A stretch of 64,000 bases of DNA from Burkholderiaceae bacterium (lineage in GTDB: Bacteria > Pseudomonadota > Gammaproteobacteria > Burkholderiales > Burkholderiaceae_F), in NCBI GenBank assembly GCA_019236735.1, contig JAFAIM010000057.1:1-64000 (forward strand), in the 5' to 3' direction. This document shows, one piece after another, positions 23,041-31,551 of the stretch (position 1 is its first letter; each line of letters begins with the position of its first letter). A model generated the notes under the pieces. It saw only the letters and a list, made by a program, of their open reading frames with translations, was not told the DNA's origin and did not search any database. The translations under genes were made by a program, and so were the position numbers.

Positions 23041-24924
23041 CTAGCGCGCGGCGCCGCGCGGCTCGCCGTTGTACAGCTTCAGCGCCTCGGCAATCTTGTG
23101 GCGCGCCTGGATGAAGCGCGACTCGCGCGCCGCCTGGCCGAGGAACGCGTCCAGGTCGCTGTGCTCGCGGCGCAGACGCTCAACGAGCACGAGGAACTTG
23201 TCGGTCAGGTCCGGATCGAACTGGCGGCCCTTGAGCGTGAGGATCGCATCCAGAGCGCTGTCGATCGACCACGCCTCCTTGTAGGGACGGCGGTGCGTCA
23301 GGGCATCGAATACGTCCGCCAGCGCGGTGATGCGGGCGCACAGCGGAATCGCGGTCTCGCCGATTCCGAACGGATAGCCACCGCCGTTCCAGTGCTCGTG
23401 GTGGAAGCGCGCGATCTCCTCGGCCATTTTCATGTGCGGCACATTGCTCTGCGCCAGGATCTCGGAGCCGATCAGCGCGTGCGTCTGCATCAGCTTCATC
23501 TCGGTCTCGTTCAGGCGCCCCACCTTCAACAAAATGCCGTCCGGGATGCCGATCTTGCCGATGTCGTGCAGCCGCGCGGCCAGGTCGATCATGAAGACGG
23601 TGTCGTCGTCGCAGCCGTACTCCTGCGCCAGCAGCGATGCCAGCCGCCCGACCCGATACGAATGCTCGCCGGTGGTGTCGTCGCGCAGCTCGGCGGTGAC
23701 CGCGAGGCGCTCGAGCATCTCGATTCGCGACCGCAACAGCTCCTGCCGCGCCACCTGGTCAGCCAGCCCCTCGCGCAGCTTGCTCTCGCGTTGAACCATC
23801 AGGATCTCGGGAGTCATCCTGGGCGCCGTGTCGACCTGTTCGCGCTCCAACTGCTCCAGGTGCAGCCGGTGGTGCAGCAGCGCGTTTTCCTGCTGCACCT
23901 CCTTCGTGTGCATCATCAGCTCGCGCAGGTACACGAGCGCAACGTCGTTGCGGCCGGCGAGCTCGTTGGCCTTGACCATCGCGATCAAAGCGTCGCGCAG
24001 CAAACCCTTGAGAACGCGGGCGCGTTCCAGAAGCTTGGACAGGCGCGACAGGCCGACATCGATTCGGCCGGAGTGCACCTCGCACAGGCCCTCGGCCATC
24101 CCTGCCTGTAGCTCGGCTCGCTCCAGCCCCGATTCGTGCGCGATCTGCTTGGCGATCTCGCAACGCTCGCGCGCCATGTCGGGCGCGTCGACTTCCAGAA
24201 GGAGACGTGTGTAGTTGGTTTCCGCCAACACCCGGCCCAGGCGTGCGCTCGGGTTCGTGGGTGCTTCCTGCAGCTCGACCGCTTCCTTGGCCGCACGCAG
24301 TCCACGGCCATAGTCCTCCAGATGAAGGCAGGCGAGCGCGATGTTGGTGAGCGCGCCGCCGCGGATCGCCCGTAGCTCTGCACTGCCCTCGCTCAACCGG
24401 ACCGCCCGCTCGAGGCAGGCGATCGCATCCTCGTACATCGCTGCGTAAATGAACGCGACCGCCAGGTTGTTGCAGACTTTCGCCTCTGCAACAGAGTCGC
24501 CCAGAGCGACCGCTATCTCCAGCGCCTCGGCATAACTTTCAATCGCGACGGGCAAGTTACCTGTATCCGCCAGTAGCGCGCCACATGTAGACAGCGCCTT
24601 GCGCAAGAGAGCGGGCGAACCCGACCGCCGGCTGAGATCAACCGCTCTCTGCGCCGAACTCAAGCCCTTCAGCGCATGTCCCGACACGTATGCGTATTTT
24701 GCAATCGACAGCAGACATTCGCTCAGTTCCGGTCCCACCGGCTCGATCTTCAGTCGAGCCGTCCAATCCAGCGCACTCGCGAAGATCTGCGGGCTGCGGA
24801 CCGACGGCACAGTCCGCTCGGGATCGAGCAGGCGGGCGAACTCGGCGAGCACTCGTGCAGGATCCGCCGACACCGAATCCTGCGAATCGTCTATGACTTG
24901 CGGGTCATCGATTCGATCTAACAT
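23041..24924 (-). CDS. TPR-repeat HD-GYP protein, predicted c-di-GMP phosphodiesterase (copy 2)
   Basis: A 627-residue paralogue of the protein at 1827-3686, with the same build: TPR-like helical repeats (about 30-340), a coiled coil (350-400), and an HD-GYP domain. LHDIGK gives the HD pair at about 453-454; the GYP block is HHEHWNGGGYP, followed by IPLCARITALADVFDALTHRR. The Asp that usually follows HHExx is Asn513 here, so activity or metal binding may differ from copy 1. ATG 24924 was chosen; a TTG at 24939 is the alternative. It converges on the C39 exporter (12 bp) and diverges from the second double-glycine peptide gene (149 bp). Position suggests a sensor for that peptide; this is inference. 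Confidence 0.9.
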   Translation of the reverse strand: MLDRIDDPQVIDDSQDSVSADPARVLAEFARLLDPERTVPSVRSPQIFASALDWTARLKIEPVGPELSECLLSIAKYAYVSGHALKGLSSAQRAVDLSRRSGSPALLRKALSTCGALLADTGNLPVAIESYAEALEIAVALGDSVAEAKVCNNLAVAFIYAAMYEDAIACLERAVRLSEGSAELRAIRGGALTNIALACLHLEDYGRGLRAAKEAVELQEAPTNPSARLGRVLAETNYTRLLLEVDAPDMARERCEIAKQIAHESGLERAELQAGMAEGLCEVHSGRIDVGLSRLSKLLERARVLKGLLRDALIAMVKANELAGRNDVALVYLRELMMHTKEVQQENALLHHRLHLEQLEREQVDTAPRMTPEILMVQRESKLREGLADQVARQELLRSRIEMLERLAVTAELRDDTTGEHSYRVGRLASLLAQEYGCDDDTVFMIDLAARLHDIGKIGIPDGILLKVGRLNETEMKLMQTHALIGSEILAQSNVPHMKMAEEIARFHHEHWNGGGYPFGIGETAIPLCARITALADVFDALTHRRPYKEAWSIDSALDAILTLKGRQFDPDLTDKFLVLVERLRREHSDLDAFLGQAARESRFIQARHKIAEALKLYNGEPRGAAR

Positions 24925-25073
24925 CGTCGTCGATCCCAATCGTCGTCCCGTCTTCGAGTAAAACTGCGCGGCGCGCGCTCCGGCAATTGAAATCCTGCAA
25001 AAGATCGATCAAGATGTGCGTGACCTGCGAAGAACGCGGGCAATTTTGAAATCGTAACCGGCCGGAGAGAGCA

Positions 25074-25214
25074 ATGAACCAAACCATCGACTTCGCAATC
25101 GTCGAAGAACAAGTCATTGAAGCTGTCGACGCCACGCAACCCGAAGCAGTCACGGAATTGAAAGACGCGCAGATGATGTTGGTGGGCGGCGGCCAAGGCT
25201 TGATTCTCTGGTAA
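25074..25214 (+). CDS. Double-glycine leader peptide, candidate secreted signal (copy 2)
   Basis: A 46-codon gene; ATG 25074 has a GGAGAGA ribosome site. The product begins MNQTIDFAIVEEQV and ends in GGG (residues 38-40) plus the six-residue tail QGLILW. Counting from Gly40, hydrophobics lie at -4 (Val37), -7 (Met34), -12 (Leu29) and -15 (Val26), exactly as in the peptide at 3958. A C39 peptidase would release QGLILW, a short hydrophobic peptide of the size bound by TPR regulators. The exporter genes lie on the other side of the divergent TPR/HD-GYP gene. A weak promoter, TTGAAA (24987-24992) and CAAGAT (25010-25015) with 17-bp spacing, may drive it. The gene is real by motif, ribosome site and recurrence; its role is inferred. 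Confidence 0.78.
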   Translation: MNQTIDFAIVEEQVIEAVDATQPEAVTELKDAQMMLVGGGQGLILW

Positions 25215-25228
25215 CCCCGCACGCGGGG
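25215..25228 (+). terminator. Short GC hairpin after the copy-2 peptide gene
   Basis: CCCCG and CGGGG arms (25215-25219 and 25224-25228) with a four-base loop start directly after the stop codon and are followed by a poor T-stretch. It is a possible weak terminator. Confidence 0.4.
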
Positions 25229-25690
25229 CATTGTTTCGCGAGCCAGCGCCTTCTACGGCGGCAGCCGGCTCGTCGCACGCCGTTGTGCGCGCCGCGATGT
25301 AAGAAGCGCGCACGTTCAACGGCGTAGACCATCGCATCTGGGACATCCTCTCCACGCTCCCGGTTGCCAGTGTTCATTGACGCCGGGAATATTTCCCATC
25401 TTTCCGATACGTCGTAGCTGATCAGCTCCAACGCAATCGCACTTCTTTTCTGCTGGTCGGGCACGCCTTGCGGCCGTGCTCAGGTGTTTCACGTACCGCC
25501 GCAACCAGTCGTTAACCAGAGTAGCGATCAACTGCAACTTCGGGAAGCATCCCGTCCAGGACAAACGCTGGCCGAAAGGACGTCGCGTGTGAGCGTCCCT
25601 GATCTTGACGGCAGCGTCTGGCTAGGAGGGGCGGCCCCTACAGCGCTCGCCTCGGGCTGTGGGTGACTCCCCAGCTGCTGCGGGTTTTGC
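25229..25690. other. Intergenic stretch without a supported gene
   Basis: About 460 bp between the copy-2 peptide gene and the end of ilvA. Short open frames exist on both strands (for example minus strand 25464 to 25150, product beginning MPDQQKRSAIALELISYDV), but none has a good ribosome site or a recognisable product. The minus-strand frame runs through the peptide gene. Decayed coding DNA is possible. Confidence 0.5.
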
Positions 25691-26944
25691 CTAACCGGCG
25701 TACAGGTCAGCAGGCAGGCCTGCGGCCCGCAGCGCCTGTAGCACCTGCTCGATGTGCTCGGGGCCGCGCGTCTGCAGTTGCATCTCCAGCTGCGCGTTCA
25801 TCGCAGGAAGCGTCGTGAACGCGCGCTGGTGCGCCACCTCGTCGATGTTGGCGCCCGCCTGGCCCACGATGGCAGCTGCGCGGGCGAGCTCGCCAGGCAC
25901 ATCGCGGATCGTCACCCGGATCCTCGCTAGCCGGCCTGCGCGCACCATTCCGCGCTCGAGAATGTCGGCCAGCACCAGTGGCTCGATATTGCCGCCGCTC
26001 AGGATCAGGCCGACGCGGCGGCCACGAAAGCGCTCGGAGTGGCGGATCAGCGCGGCCAAGCTGGCAGCGCCCGCTCCCTCGACCAGCGTCTTCTCGATCT
26101 CCAGCAGCAGCACGATCGCATGCTCGATATCGCCCTCGCCGACCAGCACCACATCGTTCACCAGACGGCGAACGACCGCGCTCGTGATCGTGCCGGGCGA
26201 CTCGACGGCGATGCCTTCGGCCAGCGTGGCGCTCGCGCATGGCATAGTCACGCCCTTGAAACCTGCGTACATCGCCGGGAAGCGGTCGGTCTGCACGCCC
26301 ACGATCTCGATGTCCGGTTGCAGCGCACGAGCGGCAATCGCCACTCCGGAGATCAGCCCGCCTCCGCCCACCGCCACGCACAGGCACTGCAGATCCGGGC
26401 GCGCAGTCAGCATTTCCAGGCCGACCGTGCCCTGGCCTGCGATTACGTCCATGTCATCGTACGGATGCACCATCGTCAGGCCGCGCGAGCGCGCCAGCTC
26501 GAGAGCTTTCTTGCGCGCCTCGTCGAACGTCTCGCCATCCAGGATCACCTCGGCGCCGAATCCGCGCGTGCGCTCGACCTTCACCGAGGGTGAAAAGCGC
26601 GGCATCACGATCACCGTTGGAATCCCCATCCGCTGCGCGTGAAAGGCGACTCCCTGCGCGTGGTTGCCGGCTGACACTGCGATGACCCCGCGCGCGCGTT
26701 CGGCCGCGGTGAGCTTGCTCAAGCGGTTCAGTGCGCCGCGCTCCTTGAAGCTGGAGGTGAACTGCAGGTTCTCGAACTTGAGCCAGACGTCGGCCTGTAC
26801 GATCTGCGAAAGCGTGCGCGAGTGCAAAAATGGGGTGGCTTCGACCTGCCCGGCGATGCGCTGCGCGGCCTGCCGGATGTCTTCCAGCGTGGGTTTGAGC
26901 CCCGCATCGGGCTCAAGTCGGCGGTCGGGAATTGGCGGTGGCAC
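25691..26944 (-). CDS. ilvA: Threonine ammonia-lyase (threonine dehydratase)
   Basis: A 417-residue PLP enzyme of fold type II that turns threonine into 2-oxobutanoate and ammonia, the entry to isoleucine synthesis or threonine catabolism. The PLP lysine is in FTSSFKERGALNRL; SAGNHAQGVA and the phosphate-binding loop VGGGGLISGVA are present. The C-terminal part (from about 335, VRAGRLARIRVTIRDVPGELAR) is a single ACT-like domain, as in the shorter IlvA form. The start is GTG. The gene stands alone; a 9-bp inverted repeat lies about 60 bp upstream of it. Confidence 0.92.
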   Translation of the reverse strand: MPPPIPDRRLEPDAGLKPTLEDIRQAAQRIAGQVEATPFLHSRTLSQIVQADVWLKFENLQFTSSFKERGALNRLSKLTAAERARGVIAVSAGNHAQGVAFHAQRMGIPTVIVMPRFSPSVKVERTRGFGAEVILDGETFDEARKKALELARSRGLTMVHPYDDMDVIAGQGTVGLEMLTARPDLQCLCVAVGGGGLISGVAIAARALQPDIEIVGVQTDRFPAMYAGFKGVTMPCASATLAEGIAVESPGTITSAVVRRLVNDVVLVGEGDIEHAIVLLLEIEKTLVEGAGAASLAALIRHSERFRGRRVGLILSGGNIEPLVLADILERGMVRAGRLARIRVTIRDVPGELARAAAIVGQAGANIDEVAHQRAFTTLPAMNAQLEMQLQTRGPEHIEQVLQALRAAGLPADLYAG

Positions 26945-27002
26945 AGCGGGTCAATACGAGGTCGGCGAGCGGCCGGTGAACGGTAGCATTGCCCCGCACT
27001 TG

Positions 27003-27032
27003 TCCTTCCGGGTCCGCACTTTTCCGGAAGGA
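27003..27032. repeat. 9-bp inverted repeat upstream of ilvA and the ABC gene
   Basis: TCCTTCCGG (27003-27011) and its exact complement (27024-27032) are separated by 12 bases in the 223-bp region between the divergent ilvA and ABC-transporter genes. It could be an operator or an mRNA hairpin. Confidence 0.45.
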
Positions 27033-27167
27033 TAGCCTTACAAGATGTCGGGTTTAGCCTACTCCATAACTGTCCCTTAATGGTATGCATTGGATCCCAA
27101 GAAAGGCTTTTCAGCCCACGTGCGACACAGGTAGCGCGTCGCGCATAGCGTCAGAGCGAACGCATAC

Positions 27168-28976
27168 ATGGCAGTGAAATCGGGGACTACCACTTCGTCG
27201 GGGCCAGCGCCGACACGCCGGTTGGGAACCCTGCGCGCGCTGCAGCCGTTTATCTGGCCCTACTGGCGTCAGGTCGGCGCAGCCGCCCTGTTCCTGCTGC
27301 TGGCGTCGCTCACGACGCTGGCGCTGCCGTACGCGGTGCGACTGCTGGTCGATCGCGGCCTCGCTCTGCCCTCCAGCGTTGCGATCGGCGAGCGGCTGGT
27401 AGCGATCCGGCATGAGTTCGGCTGGCTGTTCGTCAACGCGGTGGCGTTGGCGGGCTTCACTGCGGCGCGCTTCTACATGGTGACGTGGATCGGAGAGCGC
27501 GTGACGACCGACCTGCGCCAGGCCGTTTACGCCCATGTGCTGCGCCAGAGCCCGCAATTTTTCGAGACGCTGAAAACCGGCGAAGTGCTGTCGCGCCTGA
27601 CCACCGACACCACGGTGATCCAGAATGCGGTGGGCTCGAGCGTCTCGATGGGGCTGCGCAACTCGGTGCTGTTCGTCGGGTCGCTTGCGATGCTGATCGC
27701 GGCCAGTCCCGGATTGATGCTGACGGTGGCCGGGGTGATCGCGCTGGTGGTGGTGCCGTCGATGCTGATCGGCCGGCGCGTTCGCAGGCTGTCGCGGGCC
27801 AGCCAGGACCGGATCGCCGATACCAGCGGAATCGCCGGCGAGGTGCTCAACGCGATCCCGGTGGTGCAGAGCTTCACGCAGGAGCAGGCCGAGGCGCAGC
27901 GTTTTCATCGAGCCAACGAGGCGGCGTTCGCCACCTCGGTGCGGCGGACCCGGGTGCGGGCGATGCTCACCGCTTTCGTGATCGTGGGCGTGTTCGGCTC
28001 GCTGCTGTACGGTTTGCAAACAGGCGTGCAGGGGGTGCTGCACGGCCAGATCACCGCCGGCGAGTTGAGCCAGATCGCGCTGTACATCACGCTGGCTGCT
28101 TCGAGCGTGGCCGTGCTGGCGGAGGTGTGGGGCGATCTGCTGCGTGCCGCTGCCGCCACCGAGCGCCTCTCCGAGCTGCTGGCAACGCTTCCCTACATCG
28201 CCGATCCGCCCGCGGCAGCCGCGTTACCGGCGAAGGCGGGCGGCCTGCCGGTCGAATTGCGCGAGGTCCGCTTCGCCTACCCCTCGCGTCCCAACCGCTA
28301 TGCGATCGACGAGCTGTCGATGACGATCGAGGCCGGCCAGACGGTGGCACTGGTCGGGCCCTCGGGTGCAGGCAAGTCGACGGTGTTCCAGCTCTTGCAG
28401 CGCTTCTACGACGTATCCGGCGGCAGCTTGATGGTGGGCGGTGTAGACGTGCGCGAGCTTCGCTTAGCCGACCTGCGCGGGCACATCGCAGTCGTTCCGC
28501 AGGAGCCGGTCATTTTCTCCGGAACGATCCTGGAGAACATCCTGTACGGCCGCGCCAGCGCGAGCCTGGAAGATGCGCTGGTGGCGGCGCGCGCCGCGCA
28601 CGTGGAAGAGTTCATCGAACAGCTGCCGCAGCGCTACGACACTTTCGTGGGCGAGCGCGGGTTGCGGTTGTCCGGCGGGCAGCGCCAGCGAATCGCGATT
28701 GCGCGCGCAATGCTGAAGGATGCGCCGCTGCTGCTGCTGGACGAGGCCACCAGCAGCCTGGACGCCGAAAGCGAACGGGTGGTGCAGCTGGCGCTGCAGG
28801 CGGCGATGAGCGGGCGCACCACAATCGTGATCGCGCACCGCCTGGCCACGGTGCAGCGCGCGGACTGCATCTTCGTGCTGGACCACGGCGCGATCGTCGA
28901 CAGCGGAACGCACGCGGAGCTGGTGGCGCGCGCGGGGCTGTATCGAAGGCTGGCTGCGCTGCAGTTTGCCCTGTAG
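27168..28976 (+). CDS. MsbA-like ABC exporter (fused membrane and ATPase domains)
   Basis: A 602-residue half-transporter of the ABCB type. Six membrane helices span about 35-325, with the family feature ETLKTGEVLSRLTTDTTVIQ in the coupling region. The ATPase has Walker A GPSGAGKST, Q-loop PQEPVIFSGTI, signature LSGGQRQR, Walker B LLLLDEATSSLD and switch IAHR. It acts as a dimer in the inner membrane, exporting lipids or drugs; the substrate is not evident. There is no peptidase domain and no adjacent adaptor, so it differs from the exporter at 20932. It is divergent from ilvA and is followed by thyA after 48 bp. Confidence 0.9.
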   Translation: MAVKSGTTTSSGPAPTRRLGTLRALQPFIWPYWRQVGAAALFLLLASLTTLALPYAVRLLVDRGLALPSSVAIGERLVAIRHEFGWLFVNAVALAGFTAARFYMVTWIGERVTTDLRQAVYAHVLRQSPQFFETLKTGEVLSRLTTDTTVIQNAVGSSVSMGLRNSVLFVGSLAMLIAASPGLMLTVAGVIALVVVPSMLIGRRVRRLSRASQDRIADTSGIAGEVLNAIPVVQSFTQEQAEAQRFHRANEAAFATSVRRTRVRAMLTAFVIVGVFGSLLYGLQTGVQGVLHGQITAGELSQIALYITLAASSVAVLAEVWGDLLRAAAATERLSELLATLPYIADPPAAAALPAKAGGLPVELREVRFAYPSRPNRYAIDELSMTIEAGQTVALVGPSGAGKSTVFQLLQRFYDVSGGSLMVGGVDVRELRLADLRGHIAVVPQEPVIFSGTILENILYGRASASLEDALVAARAAHVEEFIEQLPQRYDTFVGERGLRLSGGQRQRIAIARAMLKDAPLLLLDEATSSLDAESERVVQLALQAAMSGRTTIVIAHRLATVQRADCIFVLDHGAIVDSGTHAELVARAGLYRRLAALQFAL

Positions 28977-29024
28977 GCCCCGTCGCCGCCGGGCAGCGGA
29001 AGCTCGTCTCGATAGAATCCACAT

Positions 29025-29816
29025 ATGAACGAGTACGAAACCTTCATGCGCCACGTGCTGGAGCACGGGTTCGACAAGAACGACCGCACCGGTACCGGCG
29101 CGCGCTCGGTGTTCGGCTACCAGATGCGCTTCGACCTGAGGCAAGGTTTCCCGCTGGTGACGACGAAGAAGCTGCATCTTCGCTCGATCGTGCACGAGCT
29201 GCTGTGGTTCCTGAAGGGCAGCAGCAACGTCGAATACCTGCGCCGCAACGGCGTGACGATCTGGGACGAATGGGCCGATGCCGACGGCGAGCTCGGGCCG
29301 GTGTACGGCGTTCAATGGCGTGCGTGGCCTTCGTTCGACGGCCCGATCGACCAGATCGAACAGGTGATCGCCCGCATCCGCGCCGATCCGGACTCGCGCC
29401 GCCTGATCGTGTCGGCATGGAACGTGTCCGACATCCCGAAGATGAAACTGCCGCCCTGCCACCTGCTGTTCCAATTTAACGTCACTGCCGGGCGCTTGAG
29501 CTGCCAGCTGTATCAGCGCAGCTGCGACATCTTCCTCGGCGTGCCCTTCAACATCGCCAGCTACAGCCTTCTCACACACATGGTTGCACAGCAGTGCGAT
29601 CTGGAGCCGGGCGACTTCGTGTGGACCGGAGGCGACTGCCACATCTACCGCAACCACTTCGAGCAGGTGCGCGAACAGCTGTCGCGCAAGCCGTATCCGT
29701 ACCCGCAGCTGCACATCGTGCGGCGGCCGCAATCGATCTCGGACTACGTGTTCGAGGACTTCCAGATCCTGAACTACCAGTCGCATCCGCCGATCGCAGC
29801 GCCGGTGGCCGTGTGA
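29025..29816 (+). CDS. thyA: Thymidylate synthase
   Basis: A 263-residue enzyme that methylates dUMP to dTMP with methylene-tetrahydrofolate. The start [25 protein letters not shown] is typical. The catalytic cysteine is in [13 protein letters not shown], with [21 protein letters not shown] and the C-terminal IAAPVAV. Its stop overlaps the folA start by four bases (GTGA), coupling dTMP synthesis to dihydrofolate recycling. Confidence 0.97.
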   Translation: MNEYETFMRHVLEHGFDKNDRTGTGARSVFGYQMRFDLRQGFPLVTTKKLHLRSIVHELLWFLKGSSNVEYLRRNGVTIWDEWADADGELGPVYGVQWRAWPSFDGPIDQIEQVIARIRADPDSRRLIVSAWNVSDIPKMKLPPCHLLFQFNVTAGRLSCQLYQRSCDIFLGVPFNIASYSLLTHMVAQQCDLEPGDFVWTGGDCHIYRNHFEQVREQLSRKPYPYPQLHIVRRPQSISDYVFEDFQILNYQSHPPIAAPVAV

Positions 29817-30343
29817 GTGGCACCTTCACACCTGCGGCGGCGCGATCGCAGCCGCGCGTGAACCTGATCGTCGCATGGGACCGCGGCCGCGTGATCGGCC
29901 GCGGCGGCACCCTACCATGGCACTTGCCAGAGGACTTGCGCCGTTTCCGGCGAATCACGATGGGGTACCCGATCGTGATGGGGCGCAGGACGTGGGAGTC
30001 GATCGGGCGCGCGCTGCCGGGGCGGCGCAACATCGTCGTCACCGGCAACCCGAACTGGAGCGCCCCGGGGTGCGAGCGCGTGGCGAGCCTGGCGCAAGCG
30101 CTCGCACTGTGCGAGGGCGAGCGCGAGGTGTTCGTGATCGGCGGCGTGCGTTTGTTCACCGAAGCGCTTCCGCTGGCACAACGTCTGTTCGTGACCGAGA
30201 TCGATGCGAACTTCGGCGGCGACACGTACTTTCCGCCGATGGATGCGGCTGCGTGGCGCGAAACCTCGAGAGAGCACCTGGTGCCGGCGCCGGAGCGCCC
30301 GTTCGGCGTCGATTTCGTCACGCTGGAGCCCGCAGGGCCGTGA
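29813..30343 (+). CDS. folA: Dihydrofolate reductase
   Basis: A 176-residue enzyme that regenerates tetrahydrofolate with NADPH. The family blocks are [61 protein letters not shown] and [10 protein letters not shown]. The GTG at 29813 was chosen because it overlaps the thyA stop by four bases; it adds a 15-residue N-terminal extension compared with the E. coli enzyme. A GTG nearer the VNLIVAW motif (29859) is the alternative. Confidence 0.95.
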   Translation: MSGTFTPAAARSQPRVNLIVAWDRGRVIGRGGTLPWHLPEDLRRFRRITMGYPIVMGRRTWESIGRALPGRRNIVVTGNPNWSAPGCERVASLAQALALCEGEREVFVIGGVRLFTEALPLAQRLFVTEIDANFGGDTYFPPMDAAAWRETSREHLVPAPERPFGVDFVTLEPAGP

Positions 30344-30374
30344 TAACAGATCTCGAAACTGAAGGAGAGAGGAA

Positions 30375-30956
30375 ATGCCACACGAGGAGTTTCACGTCCA
30401 CGGCGCGCATGACCATCACCTGGAGCACGCCGCAGAGCACGGAAGCAGCGACAGCTTCGCCGGGCGCGTCGCGGTTACCACCGCGATCCTGGCAACGCTG
30501 GGGGCGCTGATGTCGTTCGCCGGCGGCGACACGCAGGCTAAGGCGCAGCTATACAAGAACGAAGCAACGATCAAGAAGACCGAGGCCAACGATCAGTGGT
30601 CCTATTACGAGGCCAAAGGGAACAAGCGCAACCTGGCCGAAGTCGCCGCGACGCTGGTGACGCAGCCGGACAGGGTGGAGTTTTACCGCAGCGAGAACGA
30701 GCGCTACAAGAAGGAGCAGGCCGACATCAAAGCGGCCGCCGACAAGCTGGAGGCCGAGTATAGGGAGTGGAACCAGCGCAGCGACGAGCAGATGCACGTG
30801 CACCACCGCTGGGCGCTGGCGGCAACCGCGATGCAGATCGCCATTGCGCTGTCCGCCATCGCGCTGCTGACCCGTCGCACTTGGCTGCTGATCGGCGTGT
30901 TCGCGGTCGCGGTGATCGGGCTTGCGCTCGGGGGGATGGCGGTAGCTGGGGTGTAG
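30375..30956 (+). CDS. DUF4337-type membrane protein
   Basis: A 193-residue protein of unknown function. It has a His-rich N terminus (HDHHLEHAAEHG), a membrane helix (about 30-50), a charged coiled-coil domain facing outward (about 55-140) with NDQWSYYEAKG, and two C-terminal helices (145-192). This layout is that of DUF4337 proteins. GGAGAGAGG lies just upstream of its ATG. It follows folA by 31 bp but has no obvious folate link. Confidence 0.75.
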   Translation: MPHEEFHVHGAHDHHLEHAAEHGSSDSFAGRVAVTTAILATLGALMSFAGGDTQAKAQLYKNEATIKKTEANDQWSYYEAKGNKRNLAEVAATLVTQPDRVEFYRSENERYKKEQADIKAAADKLEAEYREWNQRSDEQMHVHHRWALAATAMQIAIALSAIALLTRRTWLLIGVFAVAVIGLALGGMAVAGV

Positions 30957-30966
30957 AGGTCAACCG

Positions 30967-31221
30967 CTATCCAACGAGTCGATCGTACTCGGCGTGCGTC
31001 CCAATCCAGAACCAGCTGACTCCATCAGGCACTTCGACGCCAAGAGCACGGTAGTGTAGCCCGACACGCACTGATCGGAATTGTCCGATCGCTTTGAAGT
31101 GAAGGGGAGGATGCTGGGGATCGGTCTTCAGCAACTCGAAATTCTTGTCCGCAAGCTCACGGACAGCAGCCGGCAGTTCCCGATAAACGTCCCAGAACTC
31201 GGTCGTTGCGTAATGCTTCAA
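30967..31221 (-). CDS. RelE/ParE-like toxin
   Basis: An 84-residue protein of the RelE/ParE fold: TEFWDVYRELPAAVRELADKNFELLK, LHFKAIGQFRSVRVGLHYRALG and the C-terminal FWIGTHAEYDRL. The fold inhibits translation or DNA gyrase in known members. The start is a TTG whose last bases form the TTGA overlap with the antitoxin stop. That rare start would keep toxin synthesis below antitoxin synthesis. It ends 10 bp from the DUF4337 gene, convergent. Confidence 0.8.
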   Translation of the reverse strand: MKHYATTEFWDVYRELPAAVRELADKNFELLKTDPQHPPLHFKAIGQFRSVRVGLHYRALGVEVPDGVSWFWIGTHAEYDRLVG

Positions 31222-31418
31222 AGGGGCGTCGTTCGGCCCGCCGCATGCTCCGCAAGCGCGCGCTCGGCGAGGTTGTCGAGCCGTCCGGCCGCGACATCCT
31301 TTTCCAGCCGGCGGTCCCACTGCGCAGCGTCGAACTCCGCGAACCAGCCGCGAAACTTTTCAAGCTCTGCCTCGGAGAGACCTTTTATGGCGCGTTCGAT
31401 TTGCTCGAGTTTTCCCAT
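31218..31418 (-). CDS. Antitoxin of the RelE/ParE-like toxin
   Basis: A 66-residue protein, mostly helical (GKLEQIERAIKGLSEAELEKFRGWFAEFDAAQWDRRLEKDV), with a flexible C terminus (AERALAEHAAGRTTPL). It matches the small helical antitoxins that precede RelE-type toxins in proteobacteria. It overlaps the toxin by four bases. Confidence 0.8.
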   Translation of the reverse strand: MGKLEQIERAIKGLSEAELEKFRGWFAEFDAAQWDRRLEKDVAAGRLDNLAERALAEHAAGRTTPL

Positions 31419-31551
31419 GATCGAAGCCCCTAGCGATCAATGCATTCTACGCGGCACATCTGGAGCGGCGACTACCGAGAGCGGCAGCACTTAACTGCTC
31501 CGAACAGTCGATTCGCGACAACGAACGCCGTTGCGAGCTTGCCCATTGGGG

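Noticed and set aside
25150-25464. A 104-codon minus-strand frame overlapping the copy-2 peptide gene
   Set aside because: No ribosome site, no recognised family, and it is antisense to the better supported peptide gene; its C-terminal half is Arg-rich as expected for a shadow frame.
27168-28976. Second peptide exporter
   Set aside because: The ABC protein has no C39 peptidase domain and no adaptor gene beside it; it fits general MsbA-like exporters.
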